Assembly: GCA_002840125.1 (NCBI GenBank)
Contig: PGZF01000001.1
Span: 682,001-746,000 of the forward strand
Length of the DNA: 64,000 nucleotides
Direction of reading: 5' to 3'
Source: Gammaproteobacteria bacterium HGW-Gammaproteobacteria-15
GTDB taxonomy: Bacteria > Pseudomonadota > Gammaproteobacteria > Enterobacterales > Alteromonadaceae
The notes under the pieces were generated by a model. That model had not been told where the DNA came from. It saw only the letters and a list, made by a program, of their open reading frames with translations, and searched no databases. Both the position numbers and the translations under genes were made by a program. Below are positions 33,979-43,375 of the stretch, piece by piece; positions within the stretch are counted from its first letter, which is position 1, and every line of letters begins with the position of its first letter.

Positions 33979-34731
33979 ATGATGTCGTCCAATGCGTTAT
34001 ACACCGATTTATCCGGCTACTATGATTTAATGTGTTGCGACATCAACTACCCGGCGCAAAGTAATACCGTACACCGGCTGCATCAGTTGCTGGGTAACGG
34101 TGGCAAAAGCCACCTTGATTTAGCCTGTGGCACCGGCCCGCATATCCGCCATTTTATCAATTACGGCTACCACAGCAGCGGGCTGGATTTAAACCAACCC
34201 ATGCTGGATTTAGCAAAGGCGCGCTGCCCGCAAGCTCATTTTATGCTGCAAAATATGTGCAGCTTTACACTGGATCAGCCGGTTGACCTTATCAGCTGCT
34301 TTTTATATTCCATTCATTACAGTGCCGGCATTAACCAGCTAAAACAGTGTATTGCCAGTGTCTATGCAGCGCTGAGCACAGGCGGAGTGTTTTGTTTTAA
34401 TGCGGTAGATAAAGATAAAATTTGTAACCACAGCGCCGTGCGCCACAGTACCACACACGACAACAGCCACTTTGAGTTTGAATCGCTGTGGCACTACAGC
34501 GGCAGCGGTGAGCAACAAGCGCTTAAGCTGCGTATTGCCAAAACCAGTGCCGGCAATACTCAGCTATGGCAGGATGAGCACCCTATGGTGGCCATCAACT
34601 TTGCCGAACTGCAAGCGCTGCTGTTGCCTTACTTTGAGGTGCATATATTAGCGCACGACTACGACAAAATATCACCGTGGGACAACACCTCCGGCAACGC
34701 TTTATTTGCCTGTGTAAAACGCAGTAACTGA
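33979..34731 (+). CDS. Class I SAM-dependent methyltransferase
   Basis: 250 aa (two adjacent ATGs at 33979 and 33982). Rossmann methyltransferase motifs in order: motif I HLDLACGTGPHIRHF, motif II GLDLNQPMLDLAKARC, motif III FMLQNMCSFTL, and motif IV VDLISCFLYSIHYS with the following TGGVFCFNAVDKD. All SAM-binding features are present. Substrate unknown; the layout is like small-molecule methyltransferases. Single gene between a glutaredoxin (+) and a lipoprotein (-). Confidence 0.85.
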   Translation: MMSSNALYTDLSGYYDLMCCDINYPAQSNTVHRLHQLLGNGGKSHLDLACGTGPHIRHFINYGYHSSGLDLNQPMLDLAKARCPQAHFMLQNMCSFTLDQPVDLISCFLYSIHYSAGINQLKQCIASVYAALSTGGVFCFNAVDKDKICNHSAVRHSTTHDNSHFEFESLWHYSGSGEQQALKLRIAKTSAGNTQLWQDEHPMVAINFAELQALLLPYFEVHILAHDYDKISPWDNTSGNALFACVKRSN

Positions 34732-34758
34732 ACTACTTTAGCGTTAAATGGATTCGCA

Positions 34759-35208
34759 CTACCCCTGTGCATTGGCCGGATCAAGATCTTTTAGCTGCTC
34801 TGCAACATCTTCAGCATACTGTTCAATACCCTGCCCAACAATTGGGGCAGTATTGAGCGTTTTCAGTTTGCGGATATCTTCGATGCGAAACAGAATGCTG
34901 CCAGCATTCTCTTTATCTTTAAACGCATAAATAACATCGTCCGAACCCCAGTAGTGAACATTCTGCAAATAGATAAAACCGTTCGTCACCTTATTGCTGT
35001 TGATTTTCTCCAGCAACGGTTTTGATATTTCAGCAAAGTAGTAATAAGACTCGATGTTATTGCCCTCTTCAGGCACGTTAAACTGAATAAAAGTCCATAC
35101 CTGTTCTTGCCCGGTATTGTCACTCAGTGTTTCTATCTCTTCTGCGACGTTGCACCCCTGCAACAAAACCAATGCTAATAACAAGCCAAATATTCTGAAT
35201 CTGAACAC
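34759..35208 (-). CDS. Small lipoprotein, unknown (GTG start)
   Basis: 149 aa from a GTG at 35208, chosen because AAAGGA lies 5-9 bases upstream and the signal peptide VFRFRIFGLLLALVLLQGC (Cys19) then starts correctly; the longer ORF from 35319 would bury it. The mature domain VWTFIQFNVPEEGNNIESYYYFAEISKPLLEKI ... NVHYWGSDDVIYAFKDKENAGSILFRIEDI is mixed alpha/beta with many aromatic residues. No family recognised. Monocistronic. Confidence 0.65.
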   Translation of the reverse strand: MFRFRIFGLLLALVLLQGCNVAEEIETLSDNTGQEQVWTFIQFNVPEEGNNIESYYYFAEISKPLLEKINSNKVTNGFIYLQNVHYWGSDDVIYAFKDKENAGSILFRIEDIRKLKTLNTAPIVGQGIEQYAEDVAEQLKDLDPANAQG

Positions 35209-35430
35209 GCTGAGTCCTTTGCGGTACTGTTGATATACGGCAATTAATATACCCGACTCTAAATTAACAATAAAATATAATTTATGGCCGCCGGCAATTG
35301 CAGCGTCGGGGATATTCAACTATTTCAGATATGGAAAAACGCCAGCATACGGCAAAAAAAGCCAGTATTTTCTCGTCACTGCACCGTCTAAGCGCTACTC
35401 TGGCGCTAACTACCCTAAGGAGACTCTCAG

Positions 35431-36285
35431 ATGCGAATATTGCTAATGCTTGTTTTAATGCTTAGCCTGCCAACACTAGCTAAACCACAACTGGAACTAT
35501 TGTGGCAAACCGATGGCTTGCGCGTACCCGAGTCGGTACTGGTGCATCAGCAGCAAGACGATAAGTTTTTATTTGTGTCTGAAATTGATGGTGAAGGTAA
35601 TGCAGCCGATGGCGAAGGTGGTGTAGCCCTGCTCAATACCGATGGCAGCATGCGTGAGCATAACTGGCTGCGCGGCTTAAATGCCCCTAAAGGTTTGGCA
35701 CAATACCAGGGCAAACTTTATGTAGCAGACTTAACTGAACTGGTGATTATTGATATTGCCACCGCTAAGGTAACAGCAAAAATTCCCGCGCCGGATGCGG
35801 TATTTTTAAATGACGTAACAGTAGATGAGCACGGCGTGGTGTATATCTCTGATACGCGCAAAAACCGCGTATACCAATATGCCAATGGCGTTATCAGTAT
35901 CTGGCTGGAAGATATTATTGCCGCTAACGGCTTAAAGAGCATTGGCAGCGACTTGTACATAGCTGCGGCAGACTTGCTGCTAAAAGCAGATAAAGCCGGC
36001 GAAGTAACGCAAATAACCAAAGGCTTTTCACAGCGCGCCGATGGTTTGGAGCCGGTAGGTAACGGTGATTTTATTGTCAGCTGCTGGGCCGGTATTATCT
36101 ATTACGTATACGCCGATGGCAGGATGGAACCTATACTGGACACACAACAGCAAAAACTCAACACCGCCGATATCGGCTGGGATGCCAAAACTAATACCCT
36201 GTACGTACCGACCTTTTTCGGTAATTCGGTTAGTGCTTATAAGTTGACCCTGCCAGCGATGTCCAGTCGAGCAGGTAGTCGGTAG
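35431..36285 (+). CDS. Periplasmic SMP-30/NHL-type beta-propeller
   Basis: 284 aa with a signal peptide (MRILLMLVLMLSLPTLA). Repeated blades are visible: FLFVSEIDGEG, LNAPKGLAQYQGKLYVADLTELVIIDI, FLNDVTVDEHGVVYISDTRKNRVYQY, ANGLKSIGSDLYIAA, and NTADIGWDAKTNTLYVPTFFGNSVSAYKL. The NDVTVD...SDTR and N-G-L patterns match the SMP-30/gluconolactonase/LRE-like superfamily, where the Asn/Asp ligate a metal. Likely a secreted lactonase or binding protein; substrate unknown. AAGGAGAC precedes the ATG. Confidence 0.78.
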   Translation: MRILLMLVLMLSLPTLAKPQLELLWQTDGLRVPESVLVHQQQDDKFLFVSEIDGEGNAADGEGGVALLNTDGSMREHNWLRGLNAPKGLAQYQGKLYVADLTELVIIDIATAKVTAKIPAPDAVFLNDVTVDEHGVVYISDTRKNRVYQYANGVISIWLEDIIAANGLKSIGSDLYIAAADLLLKADKAGEVTQITKGFSQRADGLEPVGNGDFIVSCWAGIIYYVYADGRMEPILDTQQQKLNTADIGWDAKTNTLYVPTFFGNSVSAYKLTLPAMSSRAGSR

Positions 36286-36428
36286 AAAACCATACTTATT
36301 GCGTTATTTTTCCAGTTTTGAGCATTCTAAGCCGCTTCCTTGCTACAGTACTATTCATAATGTCAGTTGGTTAACAACAATTTACAGCGTCAACTGATTA
36401 TGCAATATCCAACGGAGGTGTTACAACG

Positions 36429-37199
36429 ATGCTCAAATTGCCCGCCATATTAGTTTGTGTCTTTGCAGCTTTTCCGTTGTTTGCCAAAGAGCAGCTCAGG
36501 TGGTGTGTCTGGGAATTTCCGGGCAATGTTCATTTCAACAACCCTGCTAAGACTGCCCAGGGTGTTTCAGTTGATTTTATGCAGGAAATGGCAAGTCGCG
36601 CCGGCTTTGCGCTATCAATCAGCAAAGCCACACCATCCAGCCGCTGCCTGAAAGAACTTGCCGATGGCAGCAGCGATCTGGTTGTAGGTATTCTTAAAAC
36701 CGGTGATGGCAGGGAAGCAATTGAATATATCCCTTACGGAGCCCGCCAGCCGGACCGGGTTTATTTGTCTGCCACTGATAACCGCAGGCTGCAACAAGTC
36801 ACTGAACTATCTACCATGACGCTGGCAGCAATACGTAATTATGGTTTTCACCCCAAAGTTAAGACAATAGTTGACGCCATGCCGCCCAGCCAGGTTATCC
36901 GGGTAAACTCTATTTATTCCGCGCTTGAAATTGTTGCCAAACAGCGGGTGACAGCTGCACTGCTGCCGCCAAGCCAGGTCAGGGCCGTATTGCAGGAAAA
37001 CCCGGAGCTGGCAGCCCAAATAAGAGAAGTCAGTTTTCCGCTTAATATTGTTACGCCACAACCCGTGTATATTGGCTTAGCCAAAAGCTGTCAATGCCCG
37101 CAAATCTCGCAAGCGATACAGCAAAGTATCGCAACAATGACCGAAGATGGCAGCATAAAACGTATATTCGGCGACAGAATCATCGATTTTACCGATTAG
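36429..37199 (+). CDS. Periplasmic substrate-binding protein, family 3
   Basis: 256 aa with a signal peptide ending at LFA. The mature part, LRWCVWEFPGNVHFNN ... GVSVDFMQEMASRAGF ... CLKELADGSSDLVVGILKT ... GSIKRIFGDR, has the type II periplasmic binding fold of the SBP_bac_3 family (amino-acid/polyamine-type ligands). No ABC permease or ATPase genes adjoin, so it may serve a distant transporter or a sensor kinase. An extra cysteine pair (CVW, SCQCPQ) is present. GGAGG precedes the ATG, and a terminator follows at 37288. Confidence 0.82.
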   Translation: MLKLPAILVCVFAAFPLFAKEQLRWCVWEFPGNVHFNNPAKTAQGVSVDFMQEMASRAGFALSISKATPSSRCLKELADGSSDLVVGILKTGDGREAIEYIPYGARQPDRVYLSATDNRRLQQVTELSTMTLAAIRNYGFHPKVKTIVDAMPPSQVIRVNSIYSALEIVAKQRVTAALLPPSQVRAVLQENPELAAQIREVSFPLNIVTPQPVYIGLAKSCQCPQISQAIQQSIATMTEDGSIKRIFGDRIIDFTD

Positions 37200-37287
37200 A
37201 TTTGTCGTTTTAATTAACATTAATAAATTAGCCTCTTACTATACTAGTTTGGCGGTTGTGGACCGTTAATAAGCACCAACACGCAAC

Positions 37288-37320
37288 AGCGCTGTAACCG
37301 GAAAACTGCAGCGCTTTTTT
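37288..37320 (+). terminator. Intrinsic terminator
   Basis: AGCGCTG (37288-37294) pairs with CAGCGCT (37309-37315), followed by a run of T's (37315-37320). It ends the substrate-binding protein transcript and overlaps the last bases of the convergent gene ending at 37319. Confidence 0.75.
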
Positions 37321-37828
37321 ATTCAGATGCCTGCTTGTCGCATTCAAACGTCTGCCGCTTTAGCGTCACACCGGGCTGCGGCCCCAATTCAACCCGATAC
37401 AGCAGATTGTAGTCCTGCTCCGTCAATGCGGCCATTTCAATACCACTTAGCAACTTAACCAGTTGCGGCACAGTATTGCTGTGCCCTACTACCAATACCG
37501 GCAGTGTCTGTGCGGTTAACAGTGCCACTAACTGCCCGCTCTCGCGCGGGTCGTAATCTGTTACGCTAAGCTGCTTGGCAGCGGCCACTGCAGTAGCTGT
37601 TTGCCGCGTACGCTGGTACGGTGTGGCATACACGGCAGCCAGGGGAATGTTGGCAAAGTAATCGGCCAGAGCTTGTGCTCTGGCCCTGCCGCATTCTGAC
37701 AAAGGCGGATCTTTACTGTCGTCTTGCTTCTCAGCATGGCGCACCAGATACACTGTGTCAGCACTGAGTTGCAGTGCTAATAAACAGCTTAGCGCGCCAA
37801 ACCAGGCCAAGAGTTTATTTAATTTCAA
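37319..37828 (-). CDS. Secreted histidine phosphatase family protein
   Basis: 169 aa with a signal peptide (to about residue 23, LSA). The histidine phosphatase (phosphoglycerate mutase-like) fold shows the RHG-type motif LVRHAEKQDD (catalytic His), then LSECGRARAQALADYF, ATPYQRTRQTA (Arg, second motif), and LVVGHSNTVPQLV (second catalytic His). All core residues are present, so acid phosphatase or phosphomonoesterase activity in the periplasm is likely. Its start overlaps the end of the upstream GNAT gene by 14 bases. Confidence 0.87.
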   Translation of the reverse strand: MKLNKLLAWFGALSCLLALQLSADTVYLVRHAEKQDDSKDPPLSECGRARAQALADYFANIPLAAVYATPYQRTRQTATAVAAAKQLSVTDYDPRESGQLVALLTAQTLPVLVVGHSNTVPQLVKLLSGIEMAALTEQDYNLLYRVELGPQPGVTLKRQTFECDKQASE

Positions 37829-38375
37829 CTTGAGTAGCCTCCATGCGGTACAACACGGCGTCTACATCCCCCAGCGCATCGCGGTGCAGATAGCGCTTTA
37901 CAAACTGCATGCCCAGTTTACGCATAACGCCAATTGAGCCGGCGTTATCCGGCACGGCAATAGCCGACAAAAACCGGACATTGCTATTATTTGCCAGCAC
38001 CGCATCGGCCACTGCCCGGGCTGCCTCACTGGCATAACCCTGCCCCCAGTACTGCCGCTTAAAACGCCAGCCTAGTTCAACGTCATCATTGCTTGGCGTT
38101 GCGGTATTAAAACCCATCGGCCGTATTAATACCCAGCCAATATAAGCGTTATCTTCTAACCGCCGCACCTGCCAGATGCCGTAACCCTGCGCCGGGCTGC
38201 GGTATTGCATCATCCGCGGTATAAACACATCAAGAATGGTTTGCATTGTTGTCAGCTTGCCACCATTCAGGTAGCGCATCACTTCTTGATCCTGATCTAC
38301 TTCAAACAGCAGCCCGGCATCCTGTTCAGACAACAGGGCAAAGCTCAGCCTGTTACTTACGGCAATTTTCAACAT
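37815..38375 (-). CDS. GNAT-family N-acetyltransferase (RimJ/RimL type)
   Basis: 186 aa. The GNAT motifs are in order: VELGWRFKRQYWGQGYASEAARAVADAVLANN with the acetyl-CoA pyrophosphate loop (QYWGQGYASEA), then SAIAVPDNAGSIGVMRKLGMQFVKRYLHRD (N-x-G-S-x-x-V-x-x-K-L-G) at the C-terminus. The F-x-x-x-x-Y-W-G-x-G-Y-A pattern fits RimJ/RimL and ribosomal-protein or small-amine acetyltransferases. Target unknown. First of a two-gene unit with the histidine phosphatase. Confidence 0.87.
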   Translation of the reverse strand: MLKIAVSNRLSFALLSEQDAGLLFEVDQDQEVMRYLNGGKLTTMQTILDVFIPRMMQYRSPAQGYGIWQVRRLEDNAYIGWVLIRPMGFNTATPSNDDVELGWRFKRQYWGQGYASEAARAVADAVLANNSNVRFLSAIAVPDNAGSIGVMRKLGMQFVKRYLHRDALGDVDAVLYRMEATQVEIK

Positions 38376-38414
38376 ACTCTTTCACTCTTTTCTGCTATTG
38401 CGCTCTGGTTGCAT

Positions 38415-40457
38415 CTACTGCAGCTCAATACGGTACTGGGCAAACCCCAGCTCGTCGGTACCCAGTTTTGTCATGGGCCACTGCTTATAGCGGCGAATAA
38501 ACTCATCTGCTACTTGGCTGTCTTGCGTGCTAAAGCGGATATCCAGAGGCACGTTGCCGGTAACAGACAGCAGGCGCCAGTTGTTGTCGGCCGCCGGGTT
38601 TACCTGGCCGGTGTATTGCCCGCTGCTGGCGTCGTAGCCGGATTGCTGCCCGATATAACTTACCAGCGCTTCACGGTTGCTGTCGGGCAGCTCCATTACC
38701 ACATGCTCGCTGCCGGTACCGGCAAAACGGCCACCAAAAGCGCGGTAATTATTGGTTGCCACTATAAACTGTTTTTCAGCCAATGCTTTACCACTAAACA
38801 CTTTACCGCTGCTATCGGTATAGCTAAGGTTAACAATACGCGAGGCTGTTGCGTTTAGCAGTTCACAGTCGCGGCCAAATTTGGCTGGCTGGGTAACATC
38901 TATCTGATAGTTCACGCCATCGATCACATCAAAATTGTAGGTCGGGTGTTCATAGTTAATCAGCTGTTGTGGCGCACTGCTGGTAACATCAATGCGGTTA
39001 AACTGATTAGCCGAGCACTCCAGCCAGTCTTTTAATTCAGCACCGCTGAGCTTTACTGCCACCACAGTGTTGGGGTAAAGGTATAAGTCTGCGGCATTAC
39101 GAAAGCTTAACGTACCTGCCGACACCTGAATATACTGCTGCGCATCTGTAGCTGAGCTGCGCCGCCCGCCGGCCTTAAACGGCGAGGCTGCCGACAGTAC
39201 CGGCAAATGCTGCAGCTGTGGCGGTAGCATTGCGCTAACTTTGGCTATCTGGGCGTTGGCTACAATTTGCACTGTAGGGTCGTCCTGTACCTGGGCCAGA
39301 AAGCTAAACATATCGGCCGACGCCACACCAATCGGGCGCTGCATAAAGTCAATAGTGCCCTGATGCGCCTGCTGCACTGCAGTGTGAATGCGTTTATCGG
39401 CCGCCACCAGTGGCGTTTTTTGTACTCCGTCATAAATAGCCACCGCTTTGGCGCTGGCATCAGTTACCTGCCATTTGCCGTGTTGCAGGCTAAGGGTAAA
39501 ATCTACCTGGCCCATATTATCGCCCCAGCGCCCCGGCATTACTGCGGCAACGCCGTTAAGCAGGCCTTTTTCAATATCTGCCCCCGGCAGATCGCTGTAA
39601 CGGGATGACGGAAAAACAGAATGGCTGTGCCCAAATAGCACCGCATCAATATCCGGCACCTGGGTAATGGCATACACGGCATTTTCAGCATTCGGATCGC
39701 CCGGGTTTTCGCTGGAACCAATGCCCGAGTGCGGAATGGCAATAACCAGATCGGCACCCTGGGCTTTCATTTGCGGCACCAGTTTTATTGCTGTTTCCAC
39801 AATACCAGCCGCACGTACTTTGCCGATTAAATGCTGTTTGTCCCACTGCATGATCTGCGGCGGTACAAAGCCAATATAACCAATTTTTATACTGTGTTTA
39901 TTGCCGGTGGTATCTGTTACCACAGTGTCTTTGATAAGATAAGGCGTAAATAAATGTTCGCCCTGTTTTATGCCGTTCCAGCACTGCGGCTGCGCGCAAT
40001 ACACATTGGCATTAATATACGGAAAAGCGGCGCCGGCCAGTGCTTTTTGCAGAAAATCCAGGCCGTAATTAAATTCGTGATTACCAATATTGCCCACATC
40101 GTATTGCAGCACATTCATGGCCTGATACACCGGGTGTACCTCGCCTTTAGCCAGGCCTTTGTGGGCAGCATAATCGCCCATCGGGCTGCCCTGAATTAAA
40201 TCGCCGTTGTCCACCAGTACAGTGTTCGCCGCCCCTTGCCGGGCGGCTGCTATCAGGCTGGCCGTACGCGCCAGACCAATGCTGGGATCTGGTGAGGCGG
40301 TATAGTAGTTGTAGTCCATGACATTGGCATGCAGATCAGAGGTTTCCAGCACCCTCAGTTTTACTGTTACCGCTTGCGGTGGTGCGCTGACAGCACAAGA
40401 CACCACACTCAGTGCCACGGCTGACAGGCCTAATAAAGATAAAGACGCTTTAAACAT
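38415..40457 (-). CDS. cpdB: 2',3'-cyclic-nucleotide 2'-phosphodiesterase/3'-nucleotidase
   Basis: 680 aa from the ATG at 40457, the start that puts the lipoprotein signal at the N-terminus (MFKASLSLLGLSAVALSVVSC, Cys21). The metallophosphatase domain has LRVLETSDLHANVMDYNYY, NTVLVDNGDLIQGSPMGDY, NIGNHEFNYG, VIAIPHSG and VLFGHSHSVF, giving the two-metal site. The C-terminal 5'-nucleotidase domain carries ATNNYRAFGG and the YDASS region. As in CpdB it would hydrolyse 2',3'-cyclic nucleotides and 3'-nucleotides for scavenging, here as a lipoprotein. Preceded by the S9 peptidase gene, 2 bases away. Confidence 0.9.
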   Translation of the reverse strand: MFKASLSLLGLSAVALSVVSCAVSAPPQAVTVKLRVLETSDLHANVMDYNYYTASPDPSIGLARTASLIAAARQGAANTVLVDNGDLIQGSPMGDYAAHKGLAKGEVHPVYQAMNVLQYDVGNIGNHEFNYGLDFLQKALAGAAFPYINANVYCAQPQCWNGIKQGEHLFTPYLIKDTVVTDTTGNKHSIKIGYIGFVPPQIMQWDKQHLIGKVRAAGIVETAIKLVPQMKAQGADLVIAIPHSGIGSSENPGDPNAENAVYAITQVPDIDAVLFGHSHSVFPSSRYSDLPGADIEKGLLNGVAAVMPGRWGDNMGQVDFTLSLQHGKWQVTDASAKAVAIYDGVQKTPLVAADKRIHTAVQQAHQGTIDFMQRPIGVASADMFSFLAQVQDDPTVQIVANAQIAKVSAMLPPQLQHLPVLSAASPFKAGGRRSSATDAQQYIQVSAGTLSFRNAADLYLYPNTVVAVKLSGAELKDWLECSANQFNRIDVTSSAPQQLINYEHPTYNFDVIDGVNYQIDVTQPAKFGRDCELLNATASRIVNLSYTDSSGKVFSGKALAEKQFIVATNNYRAFGGRFAGTGSEHVVMELPDSNREALVSYIGQQSGYDASSGQYTGQVNPAADNNWRLLSVTGNVPLDIRFSTQDSQVADEFIRRYKQWPMTKLGTDELGFAQYRIELQ

Positions 40458-40459
40458 AG

Positions 40460-42814
40460 TTAAATCCCGGCTTTTGCAGCCTGGCCAGAACCCAGAGTAT
40501 TCCACTGGGGTGTTGGCTGCTGTTTTAAATGGCGCAGAAAAAAATCAAACTGGCGCCGCTGTATATAACGAATGGGGCCGCTGGAGCGCCCGGTGCTGTG
40601 CTCTCCGCCTGGCACCAGCAGTAAATCAAAATCTTTGCCGGCGTTAATTAATGCATTAACCAGTTGCATGGTAGAGGCCGGGTCAACATTGCTATCCTGC
40701 TCGCCATTAATAATCAGCAATTGGCCCTGCAGTTTTTCTGCATGTTCTGTTACTGACGAGGCAGCATAATGCGGCCCTACCGGATAGCCCATCCACTGCT
40801 CGTTCCAGCTTATTTTATCCATACGGTTGTCATAACAGCCGGCAAACGCCACACCGGTGGTGTAAACATCCGGATGAAACAGCAGTGCTGCCACCGTACT
40901 CTGGCCACCGGCCGAAGCACCATAAATGCCCACACCTGCGGCCATATTGTACCAGGGCAATTGTTTAGCTGCGGCCTGATGCCACAAAATCCGATCCGGG
41001 AAACCAGAATCGGCCAGGTTTTGCCAGGCAACATCATGAAAAGCTTTAGAGCGGTTGCGGGTGCCCATACCGTCAATTTGCACCACCACAAAGCCTAAAT
41101 CGGCCAGCGCCTGCATACCTATGACTTTATCGCCGCCAGAATGAAAACCAAACGGCCAAAAGCTTTTGGGCACAAAGCTGTCGTGCGGCCCGGCGTAGAT
41201 ATTTTCAATGACCGGGTATTGCAGCTTAGGGTTAAAGTTTTGCGGCGTAACTATTAAACCCCAGATATCGGTTTTACCATCCCGCCCTTTGGCGACAAAA
41301 GGCTGTGGCGCTTTAAAACCAGCCTGAGTTAAACGGCTGATATCGGCTGTGGCCAGGGTACGCAGTAATGTGCCATCAGTGGCGCGGCGCAGCTCTGCCA
41401 CGTTGGGTAAATCTACCCGCGAATACAGATCGATATAATACTGCCGGTCTGCCGAAAAACTCAGCTGATGGTTGGCATTAGCGCTGGTTAGCGCGGTAAG
41501 GCCACTGCCATCGAAGTTAATGCGGTAATAATGGACAAAATAGGGATCCTGGCCGGCGTGCATACCGCTGGCGGCAAACCACAGTTGCTGTGCCTGTTCG
41601 TCTATATGCACTACATGACGCACCCGCCAGTCGCCTTTAGTGATCTGATTATTTAACTTGCCGTCTTTATCATACCGGTACAAATGCGCCCAACCGTCCC
41701 GCTCTGACAGCCAGATAAAACCCTGCTGCGGCGTTTGCAATGGCTGATAAAATGCTGACCACTGATCAATAAAGGTATTGCTGGTTTCTGTTAGCAGGGC
41801 ACTGGGCTGTGCCGTGTTAGCGTCAACAGCAATAATACGCGCCAGCTGATGGCCGCGCTCGGTGTAACGAAAGGTAAACCGGCTGCTATCGGCCTGCCAT
41901 TGCACGTTGTCCAGCATATAAGGCTGGCTGAACAGCTGGTTGTCTATCTGGGTAGCCGTAGCAGTTTTTAGCTGCAGCAATACCGGCTGGTCAATATCTA
42001 CCGCATCACCGGGTTTGGGGTAAAGCTGAGTCAGGGTTTTGGGTTCTAACTGATCTTGCGGCGATGATAAAACCCGGGTAACAAAGCGTGCAGTGCCAGG
42101 TTTTACTTTCATTACCAACAAAGCCGAGCTGTCGGGCGCCCAGCGGATAGATTCGGCGTCATAAAACTGCGCGGCACTGCCATCCTGGCTTTGGTACTTA
42201 ACCGTACCATCTGCGGCTGTAACCACCAGGTTGTGCGCTATGACCTGTGCCTGATAAGCCGCGTCAGGCGATTTGCGCGCCGGGTTATGCGCTTCAGCGC
42301 GTAAATCTCTTACCACACCAAAGGCTTTGGGCCGGTGTTGCCGCGTTACGGCAATGCAAAGCGTGCTGTTAAGCTCACACTGCCAGCGTTTATCGTTATA
42401 GCTAAAATTAATTTGCTGGCCGTTTTCACTGTAGTTAAAGCTGTCAAACGGCAATTGCAACGCACTAAACTGCTGCCCTGTAGCCGCCGTTAATGCCTGG
42501 CTTATTAGCTGATGATCAAAAGCAGGTTCAGGTTTGGCCGTCGCTACTGTATCGCGAAAGAACATAAAACCGCCTTCCACACTTAACTTGTAGTGAAAGC
42601 TATGCCCTGTGGCGGCCCACTGCGGCTCCTGCATCAGGTTGCGCGTCAGGTTAATCCAGTTATCGCGCAGCGACAGCGAGCGCTCAATTTGTGCCGGGCT
42701 GACTTGTGCAGGATCAATGCCCTGAGCCAGGCTGGTGCCAGGCAGCACAGCAACACTGCTAACAAGCAGTAAGATGATACTGAAAAAAGCACGGCAATAA
42801 GCACTTAATTTCAT
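40460..42814 (-). CDS. Secreted S9 (prolyl oligopeptidase/DPP IV-type) peptidase
   Basis: 784 aa with a signal peptide (to about 30, SLAQ). An N-terminal eight-bladed propeller region includes blade repeats such as AESIRWAPDSSALLVMKV and FIWLSERDGWAHLYRYD. The C-terminal alpha/beta hydrolase has the serine in VGIYGASAGGQSTVAALLFH, the aspartate in LLIINGEQDSNVDPAST and the histidine in LLLVPGGEHSTGRSS. All three catalytic residues are present. It would cleave short, often proline-containing peptides in the periplasm. Its stop lies 2 bases before the cpdB start, so the two are probably cotranscribed. Confidence 0.88.
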   Translation of the reverse strand: MKLSAYCRAFFSIILLLVSSVAVLPGTSLAQGIDPAQVSPAQIERSLSLRDNWINLTRNLMQEPQWAATGHSFHYKLSVEGGFMFFRDTVATAKPEPAFDHQLISQALTAATGQQFSALQLPFDSFNYSENGQQINFSYNDKRWQCELNSTLCIAVTRQHRPKAFGVVRDLRAEAHNPARKSPDAAYQAQVIAHNLVVTAADGTVKYQSQDGSAAQFYDAESIRWAPDSSALLVMKVKPGTARFVTRVLSSPQDQLEPKTLTQLYPKPGDAVDIDQPVLLQLKTATATQIDNQLFSQPYMLDNVQWQADSSRFTFRYTERGHQLARIIAVDANTAQPSALLTETSNTFIDQWSAFYQPLQTPQQGFIWLSERDGWAHLYRYDKDGKLNNQITKGDWRVRHVVHIDEQAQQLWFAASGMHAGQDPYFVHYYRINFDGSGLTALTSANANHQLSFSADRQYYIDLYSRVDLPNVAELRRATDGTLLRTLATADISRLTQAGFKAPQPFVAKGRDGKTDIWGLIVTPQNFNPKLQYPVIENIYAGPHDSFVPKSFWPFGFHSGGDKVIGMQALADLGFVVVQIDGMGTRNRSKAFHDVAWQNLADSGFPDRILWHQAAAKQLPWYNMAAGVGIYGASAGGQSTVAALLFHPDVYTTGVAFAGCYDNRMDKISWNEQWMGYPVGPHYAASSVTEHAEKLQGQLLIINGEQDSNVDPASTMQLVNALINAGKDFDLLLVPGGEHSTGRSSGPIRYIQRRQFDFFLRHLKQQPTPQWNTLGSGQAAKAGI

Positions 42815-42938
42815 AGGTATTAATTCCCTTTCTCAACTGAGTAAGGCTAACCTATAGAAAAAAAGCGCTAAACAAAAGCAGCAACAATAAATTCTCGTTT
42901 AAAACACCACAACATCAGCCAGAAGCACGGCGGTGACG

Positions 42939-43292
42939 CTAATTGTTTTTTACACTTATTTTATTTTGCACCGTATGCGCGCCCGCCGTAGCCAACGTGA
43001 TCTGCTCAGCCAGCATACGTTGCTCTGGCGTATTTACTTCCCCCACCAGCGTAACATCGCCTTTACGGGTTTCAATATGAAAGTTAAATGGTTTAAGCTG
43101 CTCTTCACGCTGCAGCGCCGCCATTACCGCACTGGACACATTAGTGTCATCAGCCAGCCCCTCGTTCACTACCGTATCAGTGGTGGGGACGCCGGTTTTT
43201 TCATTGATAACGTTTTTTTCGCAGCTCGCCAGGCCAGCGGCCAATACACAGATTAAGCCCAACGCAATAACAGGTTTTACTGACGTATTCAT
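42939..43292 (-). CDS. BON-domain lipoprotein
   Basis: 117 aa from the ATG at 43292, preceded by TAAGGAG; the longer in-frame version adds 19 residues without purpose. Lipoprotein signal ending LAAGLASC (Cys24). One BON domain: VSSAVMAALQREEQLKPFNFHIETRKGDVTLVGEVNTPEQRMLAEQITLATAGAHTVQNKI, matching the OsmY-like module (strand-helix-strand with G-x-V-x-L-x-G-x-V). BON lipoproteins attach to membranes and help with envelope stress; this one is small. Single gene. Confidence 0.87.
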   Translation of the reverse strand: MNTSVKPVIALGLICVLAAGLASCEKNVINEKTGVPTTDTVVNEGLADDTNVSSAVMAALQREEQLKPFNFHIETRKGDVTLVGEVNTPEQRMLAEQITLATAGAHTVQNKISVKNN

Positions 43293-43375
43293 AACTTGCT
43301 CCTTAAAGATGTGAGTTTTAATACCGTTAAACACTGTTAAGCGTGGCACAACACTATGAACATGGCCTGACTAAA